64,000 bases of DNA from the NCBI RefSeq assembly GCF_019297855.1, contig NZ_CP079194.1, forward strand, positions 2,219,501-2,283,500. The letters are read 5' to 3'. This DNA comes from Gymnodinialimonas ceratoperidinii (lineage in GTDB: Bacteria; Pseudomonadota; Alphaproteobacteria; Rhodobacterales; Rhodobacteraceae). Shown one piece after another: positions 16,784 to 26,630 of this stretch (position 1 is its first letter; each line of letters starts with the position of its first letter). A program made the position numbers and the translations under genes. Below the pieces are notes generated by a model. It was not told the DNA's origin. It saw only the letters and a list, made by a program, of their open reading frames with translations, and did no database searches.

Positions 16784-16941
16784 ATCTCCCCCTGCCCGGA
16801 CAATTTTAATCAGTGTATTCGATAAAGGACCAGATGTGCAGCACGGCGATAGGACGCGCCGCCTGAACCCGACGGCAAGCGCCGGAGGGGCGTGCTGTCG
16901 GTCCCCGGATGTTCGCACCGACATCCCCGCATGGAGAGCAG

Positions 16942-17643
16942 ATGATGAGCCACCTCAGCGACACGTCCCACGGGTTGCCTGACCTCGACGGTCGGATCAC
17001 CAGCGTCCTGCGTTACTGGGATGAGCTGCGCGGCGACCGCGTCGCCCCCGGACGGGTCGAGATCAGCCCCGCCGCGCTCACCCGTCACCTGTCACGCATC
17101 AGCGTGCTGGAGCGGCCACGGGCCGGCACGGTGCGGATGCGGCTGGCGGGCGCGACGCTGTCCACGCGGGCCGGTATGGAGCTGCGCGGCATGCCGTTTC
17201 GTGCGCTGTTCGAACTGGACGACCGCAACCGCGCCATGGATGCTGCCGAAAACGCGATTGCCACGCCGGTGGTCAGCATCCTCGCCTTGGCGCGCGTTGA
17301 GCGGAAAGGCCCCGTGCCCGAGGCCCTGATGGCGATCCTGCCGCTGGCCGATACGCGCGGCGCCCTGACCCGTGGGCTCGCGATCTACTCCGAACGCGCC
17401 GCTGCCACGCCGTTCGTGACAGACCTGCGCGGACGTTTCGCGGTGACGGGCAGCTGGTCGCTCGACATTCCCGAGGTCGGTCCGATCATCGGGCCGATGG
17501 GCAACACGGCGCGGGGGCAGCTGACGGCGACCCGCGTGGTGCGATCGGGGGGCGCGCCGCAGGCCGTGGCGACGCAGCCTGAAGGCGATGCCGTCACCCG
17601 CAAACGGCCCGTCTTTCAGGTCATCGACGGTGGTCTGTCCTAG
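16942..17643 (+). CDS. PAS-domain (PAS_5 type) protein
   Basis: This 233-residue protein begins MMSHLSDTSHGLPDLDGRI. It resembles the alphaproteobacterial one-domain PAS_5 family: SVLRYWDELRGDRVAPGRVE near the start, RISVLERPRAGTVRMRLAGA in the middle, then AILPLADTRGALTRGLAIY. No output domain is present; the C-terminus is a short disordered tail. The first ATG of an ATGATG pair is used, with GGAGAGCAG upstream. These proteins often have no known partner. Confidence 0.8.
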   Translation: MMSHLSDTSHGLPDLDGRITSVLRYWDELRGDRVAPGRVEISPAALTRHLSRISVLERPRAGTVRMRLAGATLSTRAGMELRGMPFRALFELDDRNRAMDAAENAIATPVVSILALARVERKGPVPEALMAILPLADTRGALTRGLAIYSERAAATPFVTDLRGRFAVTGSWSLDIPEVGPIIGPMGNTARGQLTATRVVRSGGAPQAVATQPEGDAVTRKRPVFQVIDGGLS

Positions 17644-17686
17644 GCGCGGCCATTCTCCTAAACACCGCCATGACCATCGCCACATG

Positions 17687-17720
17687 AAAAACGGCGGGTT
17701 GGCCTGCGCCACCCGCCGTT
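17687..17720 (-). terminator. Terminator of the DAHP synthase gene
   Basis: Arms AACGGCGGGT (17690-17699) and ACCCGCCGTT (17711-17720) form a perfect 10-bp stem. On the minus strand it is followed by TTTTT. It lies 22 bases after the DAHP synthase stop and may also serve the convergent PAS gene. Confidence 0.85.
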
Positions 17721-17742
17721 CCTGTTCGTCCTATAGAGGCTT

Positions 17743-19116
17743 TCAGGCCGTCGCGCGCATCGCGTCACGGTTGGCCGAAAGCTCCTCCGCCACCAGGAAC
17801 GCCAGCTCCAGCGACTGGGACGCGTTCAGGCGCGGGTCGCAGGCGGTGTGGTAGCGCGAGGACAGGTCCTCGTCGGACACGGCCCGCACGCCGCCGGTGC
17901 ATTCGGTCACGTCCTGACCGGTCATCTCGAAATGCACGCCGCCGGGGATCGTGCCCTCGGCGCCGTGGACCGCGAAGAATTCCTGCACTTCGCGCAGCAC
18001 GCTCTCGAACGGGCGGGTCTTGTAGCCGCTGTCGGACTTGATCGTGTTGCCGTGCATCGGGTCGCAGGTCCAGACGACGGGGTGGGCTTCCTCTTCCACG
18101 GCGCGGATCAGCTTGGGCATGTGATCGCCCACGTTGCCGGCCCCGAAGCGGTTGATCAGCACGATGCGCCCGGCCTCGCGGTTCGGGTTCAGCGTGTCGA
18201 GCAGTTCCTTGAGGTCCGAACGCGTCAGCGACGGGCCGCATTTCACGCCGATGGGGTTCTGCACGCCCTTGCAGAATTCCACGTGGGCGCCGTCGGGCTG
18301 ACGGGTGCGGTCGCCGATCCAGATCATGTGGCCGGACCCCGCGAGCCACTTGCCGGAGGTCGAATCCAGACGGCAGAGCGCCTCTTCATATTCCAGCAGA
18401 AGCGCCTCGTGGGAGGTGTAGAAATCCACCGTCGAGAGCTCGTGGTTGTTCTCGGAGGTCAGGCCCGCCGCGGTCATGAAATCAAGCGCATCCTGAATCC
18501 GGTTCGCCAGCTCGCGGTACTTCGCGGCATCCTCGCTGTCGGTGAAGCCGAGCGTCCAGGAGTGGACGTGGTGGATGTCGGCGAAACCACCGGTCGAGAA
18601 GGCGCGCACGAGGTTCAGAGAGGCCGCCGCCTGGGTGTAGGCCTGCAGCATCTTAGCGGGGTTCGGGATGCGCGCGGCCTCCGAGAACTCCAGCTCGTTG
18701 ATGATGTCACCCCGGTAGGAGGGCAGCTCCACGCCGTTCTGCACTTCGGTCGGGGCCGAGCGGGGCTTGGCGAACTGGCCCGCCATGCGGCCGATCTTCA
18801 CCACCGGCACTTTCGCGCCATAGGTCAGAACCATCGCCATCTGCAGCATGACCTTGAAGGTGTCGCGGATGCTGTCGGCGGAGAATTCCGCGAAGCTCTC
18901 GGCGCAATCGCCGCCTTGCAGCAGGAAGCCTTCGCCGCGCGACACGGCGGCCAGCTCGTCCCGCAACCGGCGCGCTTCGCCGGCAAAGACGAGGGGCGGA
19001 TACTGGCGCAGCTGTGCTTCGACGGCGCCAAGCGCCTCGGCATCCAGATAGTCAGGCATTTGAATGCGCGGCTTGGCGCGCCAGTCAGATTTGGTCCAGC
19101 TGCTTGCTGCGGTCAT
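17743..19116 (-). CDS. aroG: Class II 3-deoxy-7-phosphoheptulonate (DAHP) synthase
   Basis: This 457-residue enzyme makes the first committed step of aromatic synthesis from PEP and erythrose-4-phosphate. Class II features are [33 protein letters not shown], the [14 protein letters not shown] segment, and [20 protein letters not shown] with metal and substrate residues. The ATG at 19116 is preferred, with GGAGAA five bases upstream; a TTG at 19128 would add only four residues. It is divergent from a GlxA-type regulator. Confidence 0.96.
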   Translation of the reverse strand: MTAASSWTKSDWRAKPRIQMPDYLDAEALGAVEAQLRQYPPLVFAGEARRLRDELAAVSRGEGFLLQGGDCAESFAEFSADSIRDTFKVMLQMAMVLTYGAKVPVVKIGRMAGQFAKPRSAPTEVQNGVELPSYRGDIINELEFSEAARIPNPAKMLQAYTQAAASLNLVRAFSTGGFADIHHVHSWTLGFTDSEDAAKYRELANRIQDALDFMTAAGLTSENNHELSTVDFYTSHEALLLEYEEALCRLDSTSGKWLAGSGHMIWIGDRTRQPDGAHVEFCKGVQNPIGVKCGPSLTRSDLKELLDTLNPNREAGRIVLINRFGAGNVGDHMPKLIRAVEEEAHPVVWTCDPMHGNTIKSDSGYKTRPFESVLREVQEFFAVHGAEGTIPGGVHFEMTGQDVTECTGGVRAVSDEDLSSRYHTACDPRLNASQSLELAFLVAEELSANRDAMRATA

Positions 19117-19307
19117 AACGTTCTCCAATGTCGCAGGGATCGCCGACCTCTCTACACAAGGCGCGGGTGGCTTCCAATCCCGGATTTCATCATTCCTCCC
19201 CCTTGAAATTTACATCGCGGGATTGCGTGCGCTCTGCTTTAGTGGTTTCGGTTACGCCACCCGCGGCACAGCCTCGGGCGGAAGATGGCAGCCGAGGGAG
19301 ATGCGGC

Positions 19308-20303
19308 ATGACAGACAAAGGTGCCCGGTTGCGCCCGAGCGAAGGCCCCAAGCGGTTTATCTTCGTTTTGTTGGACCAGTTTACCATGTTGTGCTTCGCC
19401 TCTGCGGTAGAAGCGCTGCGCATCGCAAACCGCATGTCTGGTCAGGAACTCTATCAATGGACGCTGGCCGGTGAAGGCGGCGAATATGCGCAATGCTCTG
19501 CCGGGACATGGTTCCGGCTCGACACCGGGCTTGAAGAAGTGAACCGCGATGACGTGATCCTGCTTTGCGGCGGCATCGACGTCGCAGGCTCCACGACCAA
19601 GCGTCTGCTGAGCTGGATTCGCCGCGAGGCGCGCAAGGGCTCCGTCATCGCGGGTCTGTGCACGGCGGGCTATACGCTGGCCAAGGCCGGGCTTCTGGAC
19701 GGCAAACGCGCCACGATCCATTGGGAAAATCAGGACAGCTTCGCCGAGGAATTCGAAGAGGTGACGCTCACGAAATCGGTCTTCGTCGTGGATGGCAACC
19801 GGATCACCACGGCGGGCGGCACCGCCTCGATCGACCTGATGCTGAAGCTGATCGCCGAGGATCACGGCGAGGATCTCGCCAACCTCGTGGCTGATCAGTT
19901 GATCTACACTTCGATCCGCACCGATCAGGACACGCAGCGGCTCTCGATCCCCACGCGGATCGGCGTGCGGCACCCGAAATTGGGCCAGGTGATCCGCATG
20001 ATGGAGCAGAACATCGAGGAGCCGATCAGCCCGGCGCAGCTTGCGATGGACGTGGGCATGTCGACGCGCCAGTTGGAGCGGCTGTTCCGCCGCTACCTCA
20101 ACCGCTCGCCCAAGCGCTATTACATGGAACTGCGCCTCGGCAAGGCACGCAACCTGCTGATGCAGACCGACATGAGCGTGATCAACGTGGCGCTGGCCTG
20201 CGGCTTTGCCTCACCGTCCCACTTCTCGAAATGCTACCGCGCCCATTACGACACGACGCCCTACCGCGAACGGGGCAGCCACGCGTCCCGTGTGAAGGCA
20301 TAA
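19308..20303 (+). CDS. GlxA-family transcriptional regulator (DJ-1/PfpI domain plus AraC HTH)
   Basis: This 331-residue protein has an N-terminal DJ-1/amidase-like sensor domain with the nucleophile-elbow sequence AGLCTAGYTLAKAGLLDG (Cys118). The C-terminal double helix-turn-helix is of AraC type (SPAQLAMDVGMSTRQLERLF, ACGFASPSHFSKCYRAHY). The ATG at 19308 follows GAGGGAG. The family includes regulators of betaine, carnitine and arginine use, but the effector cannot be read from sequence. It is divergent from DAHP synthase across a 190-base gap. Confidence 0.9.
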   Translation: MTDKGARLRPSEGPKRFIFVLLDQFTMLCFASAVEALRIANRMSGQELYQWTLAGEGGEYAQCSAGTWFRLDTGLEEVNRDDVILLCGGIDVAGSTTKRLLSWIRREARKGSVIAGLCTAGYTLAKAGLLDGKRATIHWENQDSFAEEFEEVTLTKSVFVVDGNRITTAGGTASIDLMLKLIAEDHGEDLANLVADQLIYTSIRTDQDTQRLSIPTRIGVRHPKLGQVIRMMEQNIEEPISPAQLAMDVGMSTRQLERLFRRYLNRSPKRYYMELRLGKARNLLMQTDMSVINVALACGFASPSHFSKCYRAHYDTTPYRERGSHASRVKA

Positions 20304-20313
20304 CGCGCGCGAC

Positions 20314-20589
20314 CTAGCTCTCCGTGAACCGCGCCGCCCTGCCGCCGCGCCGCACATTGGCGGGTTTGGCGGCCAGCCCCTCTTGCAGCACCTGCTTCAT
20401 GGGATGCGCGTCCGGCACGTCTTCGTGACGGGACAGCAGCGTCTGGATCAGCGGGGCGTGGTCATCGGCCTTCACGCTCAGCGCCCAATCCACGAAGATC
20501 GAGCGACACTCGGGCGCCGAGATCCCGTCGATGCGGAATGCCTCCCGGATCAGACCCTTGGGGTCGATGGGGTCCTTGTCTCGTGCCAT
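20314..20589 (-). CDS. Conserved small protein, unknown function
   Basis: This 91-residue protein starts MARDKDPIDPKGLIREAFRI. It is acidic at the front and basic at the end (VRRGGRAARF). There is no signal peptide or membrane helix. A GTG at 20598 overlaps the glnE stop as GTGA and would add three residues, so the gene is translationally coupled to glnE whichever start is used. I do not recognise a named domain. The coupling suggests a role near nitrogen control, but that is only inference. Confidence 0.75.
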   Translation of the reverse strand: MARDKDPIDPKGLIREAFRIDGISAPECRSIFVDWALSVKADDHAPLIQTLLSRHEDVPDAHPMKQVLQEGLAAKPANVRRGGRAARFTES

Positions 20590-20594
20590 GATAT

Positions 20595-23378
20595 TCACTC
20601 GCTTGCTGTCAGTATTTCCGAAACTATATCGGCCGCCGCCGCGCGAGATTGGTCCAACTGCGTCACCAGAGCCTCCGTGGACGGCACCTGAGCCATGCGG
20701 CGCAACAGGGTGCGTCCGCCCTCGCCCACGTTATCCACATCGATCGGCGCATCGGTCAGCAGGCGCGATCCTTGCGAGACCTGCCGGAAAAGCTGGTAGG
20801 ATGCGGTCAACTGCCGGGCCTGCTCCGGGGTGATCAGCCCCGCCTCCTGCGCCGCCTCGAGCTGCGCGAGCGTCCCCTCCACCGGAGCGCCGGCCTTCAG
20901 GGCAAGCGCCTGCGCGACCAGCGCGATATCCTGCATCCCGCCCGCACCATCGCGCACGGCCCATGTGCTGCCGGCCCGTCCAGCGTCGCGCAGCCGGGCG
21001 CGCATCTCGGTCGCCTCGGGCAGGACCGCCGGGTCATCCTTGCGGCCCTCGATGATGCTGCGGCGAATGCCATCGACATCCCGCGCGAGGCTCAGATCGC
21101 CCGCCACGACGCGGGCGCGGGTCAGCGCCATGTGCTCCCAAACCCAAGCCTCCTCGCGCTGGTAGCGCTCGAAAGACGTGAGGGCCGTGGCGACCGGCCC
21201 CTGCCCGCCCGACGGCCGCAGCCGCATGTCCACGTCGTAGAGCTTCCCCTCGCCCGTGCGCGCGCTGAGGGCGGTGATCATCGCCTTGGTTGCCTTGGCG
21301 AACCAGCCGCGCGGGTCCAGCGGGCGGCGGCCTTCGGTCATCTCGACCCCTTGGGCGTCGAAGATCACGATCAGGTCGAGGTCCGACGTCGCCGTCATCT
21401 CGCGCACCCCGAGCGAGCCCATGGCAAGCACCACGCCGCCGCGCCCCGGCGCATCCCCGTGACGGCGCGCGACATCGGCGCAGACGCAGGGCCAGAGGCC
21501 CGAGACGACAGCCTCGGCCACGTCGGAATACTGCTGCGCCGCGTCATCCGCGTCGATCAGGCCGCGCAGCATGTGCACGCCCACGCGGAAGAGCCACTCC
21601 TTCTGCCACCGTCGCGTGGTGTCGAGTTGCGCCTCGTAATCAAGCGGTTCGAGCGCCTCGGCCAGTTCCTCGCGCAACCCCGCAGCGCCCGGCCACGGGC
21701 TGAAGAAATCACCCACCAGAACCGCATCGAGCACCCGGCTGTGGCGTGAGAGATAGGCGGCAGGCCCCGGCGCGGTGGAGCAGACATCGACCAGCAGATC
21801 GACAAGGCTCGGGTTGGCATCGAAGAGCGAGAAGATCTGCACGCCCGCGGGAAGGCCGCGCAGGAACCCGTCGAAGTTCGAGAGCGCCTCGTCCGGCCGG
21901 GTGGACCTGCTGAACCGGTTCAGCAGATCGGGCTTGAGCCGCTCGAAAATGGCCTGCCCCCGCGCCGATTTCAGGGCCGGATAGCCCGGCCAACGGGCCA
22001 CGATAGCCTGAGCCTCCTCCGACAACGTCGGTGCAACGCTGGTGCCGGATTTCGATGCGTAGAGGTCCGAAGTCAGCTCCGCCACGGCGGCGAGCCTGTC
22101 TTCCAGAGCGGCGCGGTAGCGGGCCGTATCGCCCTCCCCACTGAGCCGCGCGAGGCGGTCGAAACCCTCAGGTGTTTTCGGCAGGGAATGGGTCTGGGCG
22201 TCATCGATCATCTGTAGGCGATGCTCGGCCTCGCGCAGGGCGGCGTAGTGATCGGCCAGCGCGCTGGCATCGTCGCGGGTGATCCATTCCGCACGCGCCA
22301 GAGCGGCCAGCGCCTTGACCGTGCGCGGTTGGCGCAGGCTCGGGTCCCGCCCCCCGGCGACAAGCTGGCGGGTCTGGGCGAAGAACTCGATCTCGCGGAT
22401 ACCGCCGTAGCCAAGCTTGAGGTTGCGCCCCTCCAGCGCCATGCCGTGCAGCCCCTTGTGGTCACGGATGCGCTGCCGCATGTCCATGGTTTCAGCCACG
22501 GCCGCGAAATCCAGATGCTTGCGCCAGACGAAAGGCGTTAACGCCGTTAAGAACTTCTCCCCCGCCGCGATGTGGCCTGCCGCGGGACGCGCCTTGATAT
22601 ATGCGGAACGCTCCCACGTGCGCCCCTCGCCCTCGTAGTAACGCTCGGCCGCCGCCATCGAGATGCAGACCGGCGTGACCGACGCATCCGGGCGCAGGCG
22701 CAGGTCGGTGCGAAAGACGTAGCCTTCCTCGGTCGGATCGTTGAGCGTGGCCGCCATCGCGCGGGTCGCCCGGATGAAGCCCGCGCGGGCCTCCATCTCC
22801 TCGGCGGGGCCATCGAACCGGGTCTCGTCAAAGAGACAGATCAGGTCGATGTCGGAGGAATAATTCAACTCGCCCGCGCCCATCTTGCCCATCGCCAGCG
22901 CCACCATGCCGGCCCCGTCGCGGAAGGCGTCCTCTTCGCGCTGGCCGGGGATCTTGCCGCGCCGCGCCTGCGCGGCCACGTGGACACAAAGCGCCGCCGC
23001 AACGCAGGCGTCGGCGAAATCCGTCCACGCCTGCGTCAAGGTCGCCAGCCCCCAGACGCCGCCCAAATCCGCCAGACCCACGATCAGCGCCGCGCGGCGT
23101 TTCAACTGCCGCAGGCCCGCGTCGATGGTTTTGAGATCAAATGTCCGCGTGTCCTCGATCAGCCCCTGGATGACCTCCTCGGGCTCAGCCTCCAACGCGT
23201 GGGACAGCCAGTGCCCCTCCTTGCGGATCAATTCGGCGAGGTAGGGCGAAGACCCGGCGGCGCCCCGGATCAATTCCGCCAGTTCCGGTGCGAGATCATG
23301 GGTGTGGGTCAGCGCCTCGTCACCGCGATCCGGAGCATGGGCCAAGGGCGAACGGGTCAGGCGGGCAGCGAAGGGCAT
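20595..23378 (-). CDS. glnE: Bifunctional glutamine synthetase adenylyltransferase/deadenylase
   Basis: This 927-residue enzyme adds and removes AMP on glutamine synthetase in response to PII signals. Two nucleotidyltransferase domains are visible: the N-terminal one with GELNYSSDIDLICLFDE and the C-terminal one with REMTATSDLDLIVIFDAQ, each with the DxD metal pair. Length is typical. The coding sequence contains one copy of the palindrome TTAACGCCGTTAA at 22538, read as LTALT in this frame. It is followed by a coupled small gene. Confidence 0.96.
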   Translation of the reverse strand: MPFAARLTRSPLAHAPDRGDEALTHTHDLAPELAELIRGAAGSSPYLAELIRKEGHWLSHALEAEPEEVIQGLIEDTRTFDLKTIDAGLRQLKRRAALIVGLADLGGVWGLATLTQAWTDFADACVAAALCVHVAAQARRGKIPGQREEDAFRDGAGMVALAMGKMGAGELNYSSDIDLICLFDETRFDGPAEEMEARAGFIRATRAMAATLNDPTEEGYVFRTDLRLRPDASVTPVCISMAAAERYYEGEGRTWERSAYIKARPAAGHIAAGEKFLTALTPFVWRKHLDFAAVAETMDMRQRIRDHKGLHGMALEGRNLKLGYGGIREIEFFAQTRQLVAGGRDPSLRQPRTVKALAALARAEWITRDDASALADHYAALREAEHRLQMIDDAQTHSLPKTPEGFDRLARLSGEGDTARYRAALEDRLAAVAELTSDLYASKSGTSVAPTLSEEAQAIVARWPGYPALKSARGQAIFERLKPDLLNRFSRSTRPDEALSNFDGFLRGLPAGVQIFSLFDANPSLVDLLVDVCSTAPGPAAYLSRHSRVLDAVLVGDFFSPWPGAAGLREELAEALEPLDYEAQLDTTRRWQKEWLFRVGVHMLRGLIDADDAAQQYSDVAEAVVSGLWPCVCADVARRHGDAPGRGGVVLAMGSLGVREMTATSDLDLIVIFDAQGVEMTEGRRPLDPRGWFAKATKAMITALSARTGEGKLYDVDMRLRPSGGQGPVATALTSFERYQREEAWVWEHMALTRARVVAGDLSLARDVDGIRRSIIEGRKDDPAVLPEATEMRARLRDAGRAGSTWAVRDGAGGMQDIALVAQALALKAGAPVEGTLAQLEAAQEAGLITPEQARQLTASYQLFRQVSQGSRLLTDAPIDVDNVGEGGRTLLRRMAQVPSTEALVTQLDQSRAAAADIVSEILTASE
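22538..22550 (+). repeat. 13-bp palindrome TTAACGCCGTTAA, copy 1
   Basis: An odd palindrome with TTAACG and CGTTAA around a central C. This copy lies inside glnE and is identical, in the same strand orientation, to copies at 23915, 46588 and 62201. Confidence 0.8.
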
Positions 23379-23447
23379 CGGCGGTCTTTCGGTTCGGTCC
23401 GAATGGAATTAGCTAGGGTGCCGATGGAATGGCAGGGGATCGGGACA

Positions 23448-23918
23448 GTGTCAAAGTCGTTGAGGCGCGTGCGGCGCGCGTTGGAGGAAGCGGGCGTCGC
23501 GGTGGAGGTGCTCGAGATGTCGGACGGCACCCGCACGGCGGCAGATGCGGCGCAGGCCGCGGGCTGTCATCTGGACCAGATCGCCAAGTCGATCATCTTC
23601 CGCGACGAAGACAGTGGCGAGGCCGTGCTGTTCGTGACCGCAGGCGGAAACCGCGTCGATGACAGACAGGCAAGCGCCGTGGCGGGCGCGCCGCTTGGCA
23701 AGGCTGATGCCGGTCTGATCCGATCGCAAACGGGCTTTGCCATCGGCGGTGTCTCTCCCGTCGGGCATCTGTCGCCGATCAAGGCGTGGTACGACCCGCG
23801 CCTGCTCGATTTCGATGTCGTCTATGCGGCAGCGGGCACGCCACGCCATATCTTCGCAATCGATCCGAAAGTACTGGTCCGCCTTGCCGGGGCCGCGCCC
23901 GCCGACTTCACCGGTTAA
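23448..23918 (+). CDS. ybaK: YbaK/aminoacyl-tRNA deacylase-associated domain protein
   Basis: This 156-residue protein is of the YbaK/ProX family that hydrolyses mischarged tRNA. The core is HLDQIAKSIIFRDEDSGEAV with the catalytic-site lysine, then ALFVTAGGN-like VLFVTAGGNRVDD, and GFAIGGVSPVGHL. The GTG at 23448 (MSKSLRRVRRALEEAGV) gives the usual family start; the ATG at 23403 or 23424 would add 15 or 8 residues. The stop codon lies inside a 13-bp palindrome shared with lpxB. Confidence 0.87.
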   Translation: MSKSLRRVRRALEEAGVAVEVLEMSDGTRTAADAAQAAGCHLDQIAKSIIFRDEDSGEAVLFVTAGGNRVDDRQASAVAGAPLGKADAGLIRSQTGFAIGGVSPVGHLSPIKAWYDPRLLDFDVVYAAAGTPRHIFAIDPKVLVRLAGAAPADFTG

Positions 23919-23927
23919 CGCCGTTAA
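23915..23927 (+). repeat. 13-bp palindrome TTAACGCCGTTAA, copy 2 (double stop)
   Basis: The TAA at 23916-23918 ends ybaK on the plus strand, and the TTA at 23924-23926 is the TAA stop of lpxB on the minus strand. One element thus closes two convergent genes five bases apart. Confidence 0.85.
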
Positions 23928-25054
23928 GACTTGCCCAGTGCCGCCAGAACCGAGCGCGCGGCGCGGGTGCCGGGGGGCTCTTGCCCCTGCCCCAGACGCT
24001 CCATGGTCAGCGCCATGGCCGCCTGCTGATCGTGGTCTCCGGCCATGACCGCGCGCACCCCCTCGCGGATCGCGTCGGGGCGGCAGTTCTCGGCGAGATA
24101 TTCAGGCACCGCGCGGGTCTCGGAGACGAGGTTCACCAGCGTTACCGTGTCGATGCGGATCGCGCGTTTCATGATCGCACGGGTAAGCCAGTTCATGTCG
24201 TAGGCGATGACCATCGGCGTGCCGTTGGCTGCCAGCTCCAACGACACGGTCCCGGAGGCCGCAAGCGCCACATCGGCGGCCGCGAAGGCCGCGCGTTTCT
24301 GATCGGCGTCGGCGGCATCCACGATGATCGGGCGCTGCGGCCAGTCCGCCGTGAGGGAGAGGACGGCCTCCCGCGTATGGGGCAGCGTGGGCAGGACCAG
24401 ACGCGCGTCGATCCCGCTGAGCGCTTCGCCGAAGATCGGTGCCAGCCGCGCGACCTCGGAGCTGCGGGACCCCGGCAGCACCAACACGATTGGCTCGGCC
24501 CCGAGCCCATAGGCCGCGCGAAACGCCGCGACGTCCGAGGCGCTGGCGCGCGGTTCTGCCACCACCGGATGCCCGACGAAATCACAGCTCATGCCCGCGG
24601 CTTCCATGTAGGGCGGCTCGAACGGGAGCAGCGCCAGCACGTGATCGATCACGCGGGCCATCTTCTCTGCCCGTTTCGGCCGCCACGCCCAGACCGAAGG
24701 CGCCACGTAGTGAATGGTTTTCAACCGAGGATTGGCCGCCCGCGCGCGTTTCGCCACCCGCAGCCCGAAATCCGGGCTGTCGATGGTGATCAGCGCCTCG
24801 GCGTCGCTGTCCGCCACCGCTTGGGCCGTCTCGACGATGCGGCGTTTGAGGGCCCTGTATTTGGGCAAGACCTCCGCCAAGCCCATGACGGCCAGTTCCT
24901 CGTAGGGAAAGAGAGAGCGCATCCCCTGCGCCGCCATTATCGGGCCGCCGACACCGGCGGGTTCAACCGCGACGCCAAGATCGTCGAAGCCCGCCAACAG
25001 CGCGCCGCCGAGGCGGTCGCCCGAAGGCTCTCCGGCCACGAGAAAGAGTTTCAA
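23924..25054 (-). CDS. lpxB: Lipid-A-disaccharide synthase
   Basis: This 376-residue peripheral membrane glycosyltransferase joins UDP-diacylglucosamine to lipid X. The N-terminus MKLFLVAGEPSGDRLGGALL is the family signature, and the donor-site LVLPGSRSSEV and SGTVSLELAANGTPMV follow. It is the last gene of the lpxA-lpxI-lpxB run and overlaps lpxI by four bases. Confidence 0.97.
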   Translation of the reverse strand: MKLFLVAGEPSGDRLGGALLAGFDDLGVAVEPAGVGGPIMAAQGMRSLFPYEELAVMGLAEVLPKYRALKRRIVETAQAVADSDAEALITIDSPDFGLRVAKRARAANPRLKTIHYVAPSVWAWRPKRAEKMARVIDHVLALLPFEPPYMEAAGMSCDFVGHPVVAEPRASASDVAAFRAAYGLGAEPIVLVLPGSRSSEVARLAPIFGEALSGIDARLVLPTLPHTREAVLSLTADWPQRPIIVDAADADQKRAAFAAADVALAASGTVSLELAANGTPMVIAYDMNWLTRAIMKRAIRIDTVTLVNLVSETRAVPEYLAENCRPDAIREGVRAVMAGDHDQQAAMALTMERLGQGQEPPGTRAARSVLAALGKS

Positions 25055-25818
25055 GGCCCCGCCCAGAGGCTAAGGCCGGTCTCGGCGCAGGCCGTGAGGA
25101 TCGCCTCGCGGTCCAGCAGCAGGACACTGTCGGCGGCGATCTCGATCCCCGAAAGGCCCGCGGCGGCGGCGTTGCGGATCGTCTCGGGGCCGATGGCGGG
25201 CATGTCGACGCGCAGGTCCTGCCCGGCCTTGGGCCGCTTGACGAAGACACCGCCGGAGTTGGGCTTGGTCTGCCCGACAAAGGCCAGCATCGCGTCCGTG
25301 CCCTGCAACGTCTCGATCCCGATCACCTGACCTTTGGCAGCAACAGCCCCCTGGCCCACGTCAAGCGAGCCGAGCGCATCCAGCACGGCGCGCGCGCGGG
25401 CCGCGTCCTGTTCCGCCAATGGCTTGCCCGCGATCTGCCCCGCGGGCGCGACGAGGTCGGGGCGCAACTCGTGGGCGGCCACGACGCTGAAGCCCGCGCC
25501 TTCGATCACGCTGATCACCGCCCGCAACAAGGCATCGTCGCCTTGGCCCATCGCCTGCATCAGCAAAGGCATCTTCGAGGCCGTCAACGGATCGAATGCG
25601 ACAGGATCAAGCGGCGGTCGGGACATGGCGCCAGCGAGGCAGACCTCCGTCACGCCGCGTTTGCGCAACTCCTCGAAGAGCAGGCCCAACTGCTCGAACC
25701 GCGCCTCGATGGTCGGCTCGACGTCGACGCTGACGCCCTTGAAGCGCACCACTTCGGCGGGTCCGGCCTCCAGCAAGAGCCCCGGCAAAGCGCCCATGCC
25801 TGCAAGGATCGCGCGCAT
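25051..25818 (-). CDS. lpxI: UDP-2,3-diacylglucosamine diphosphatase LpxI
   Basis: This 255-residue enzyme replaces LpxH in alphaproteobacteria, hydrolysing UDP-diacylglucosamine to lipid X. It has the DUF1009 pattern with LAGAMSRPPLDP, FSVVAAHELRPDL and VFVKRPKAGQDLRVDMPAIG. The ATG at 25818 has GGAG eight bases upstream, better than the GTG at 25827 that overlaps the lpxA stop. Position between lpxA and lpxB confirms the assignment. Confidence 0.95.
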   Translation of the reverse strand: MRAILAGMGALPGLLLEAGPAEVVRFKGVSVDVEPTIEARFEQLGLLFEELRKRGVTEVCLAGAMSRPPLDPVAFDPLTASKMPLLMQAMGQGDDALLRAVISVIEGAGFSVVAAHELRPDLVAPAGQIAGKPLAEQDAARARAVLDALGSLDVGQGAVAAKGQVIGIETLQGTDAMLAFVGQTKPNSGGVFVKRPKAGQDLRVDMPAIGPETIRNAAAAGLSGIEIAADSVLLLDREAILTACAETGLSLWAGP

Positions 25819-25823
25819 CGGCG

Positions 25824-26630
25824 TCACTCCGGCGTCAGGAACGAGCGGTCGCTGTCGCCCAGAACGAAATCCACGATCTCGCGCACGTAGGCGCTGTCGA
25901 TGTCCTCACTCTCGCCAAGGCGGCGCGCGCGTTCCTGAAAGCTCGCGCCCTCGCCCTGCTTCAGCGCCTGAAGCGCGGCGCGCAGCGCGGTGATGTCGGC
26001 CTTTGCCACGCCCGAGCGCTTCAGCCCCACGAGGTTCAAGCCGTCGAGCTTGCCCCGCGGCCCTTGGACGAGGCCGTAGGGAATGACGTCATTGGTGACC
26101 ATGGTGACCGCGCCGATGATCGCGCCGTGACCGACGCGGACGAATTGGTGCACACCCGACAGGCCGCCGATGATCACGTCATTGCCGACCACGCAATGGC
26201 CCGCCAGCGCCGAGGAATTGACCATGATGACCCGGTCGCCCACGACACAATCATGGGCCACATGGGCATTGGCGAGAAACAGGCCGTCATCGCCCACGCG
26301 GGTCACGCCGCCACCGCCCTCGGTGCCGGTGTTCATCGTCACGCCCTCGCGGATGCGGTTGCGCGCGCCGACGATCAGCCGCGTGCGTTCGCCACCGAAC
26401 TTCTTGTCCTGAGGGATCTCGCCGATATTGCAGAAGGGGAAGATCTCGCAGTCGTCCCCGATCTCCGTCCAGCCGGTGACGATGGCGTGGGATTTCAGCA
26501 CCACCCCCCGGCCGAGCGTCGCCTCGGAGCCGACCACGCAGAACGGGCCGATCCGGCAGCCCGCGCCGATGGTCGCGCCCTCCTCGATGACCGCACTGGG
26601 GTGGATCTGGGCGGTGGCGTCGATGGCCAT
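25824..26630 (-). CDS. lpxA: Acyl-ACP:UDP-N-acetylglucosamine O-acyltransferase
   Basis: This 268-residue left-handed beta-helix trimer performs the first step of lipid A synthesis. Hexapeptide repeats run from IHPSAVIEEGATIGAG. The catalytic histidine lies in ANAHVAHDCVVGDRV, and SGVHQFVRVGHGAIIGA is also conserved. A helical C-terminal domain with FQERARRLGESEDI follows. It begins directly after fabZ. Confidence 0.98.
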   Translation of the reverse strand: MAIDATAQIHPSAVIEEGATIGAGCRIGPFCVVGSEATLGRGVVLKSHAIVTGWTEIGDDCEIFPFCNIGEIPQDKKFGGERTRLIVGARNRIREGVTMNTGTEGGGGVTRVGDDGLFLANAHVAHDCVVGDRVIMVNSSALAGHCVVGNDVIIGGLSGVHQFVRVGHGAIIGAVTMVTNDVIPYGLVQGPRGKLDGLNLVGLKRSGVAKADITALRAALQALKQGEGASFQERARRLGESEDIDSAYVREIVDFVLGDSDRSFLTPE

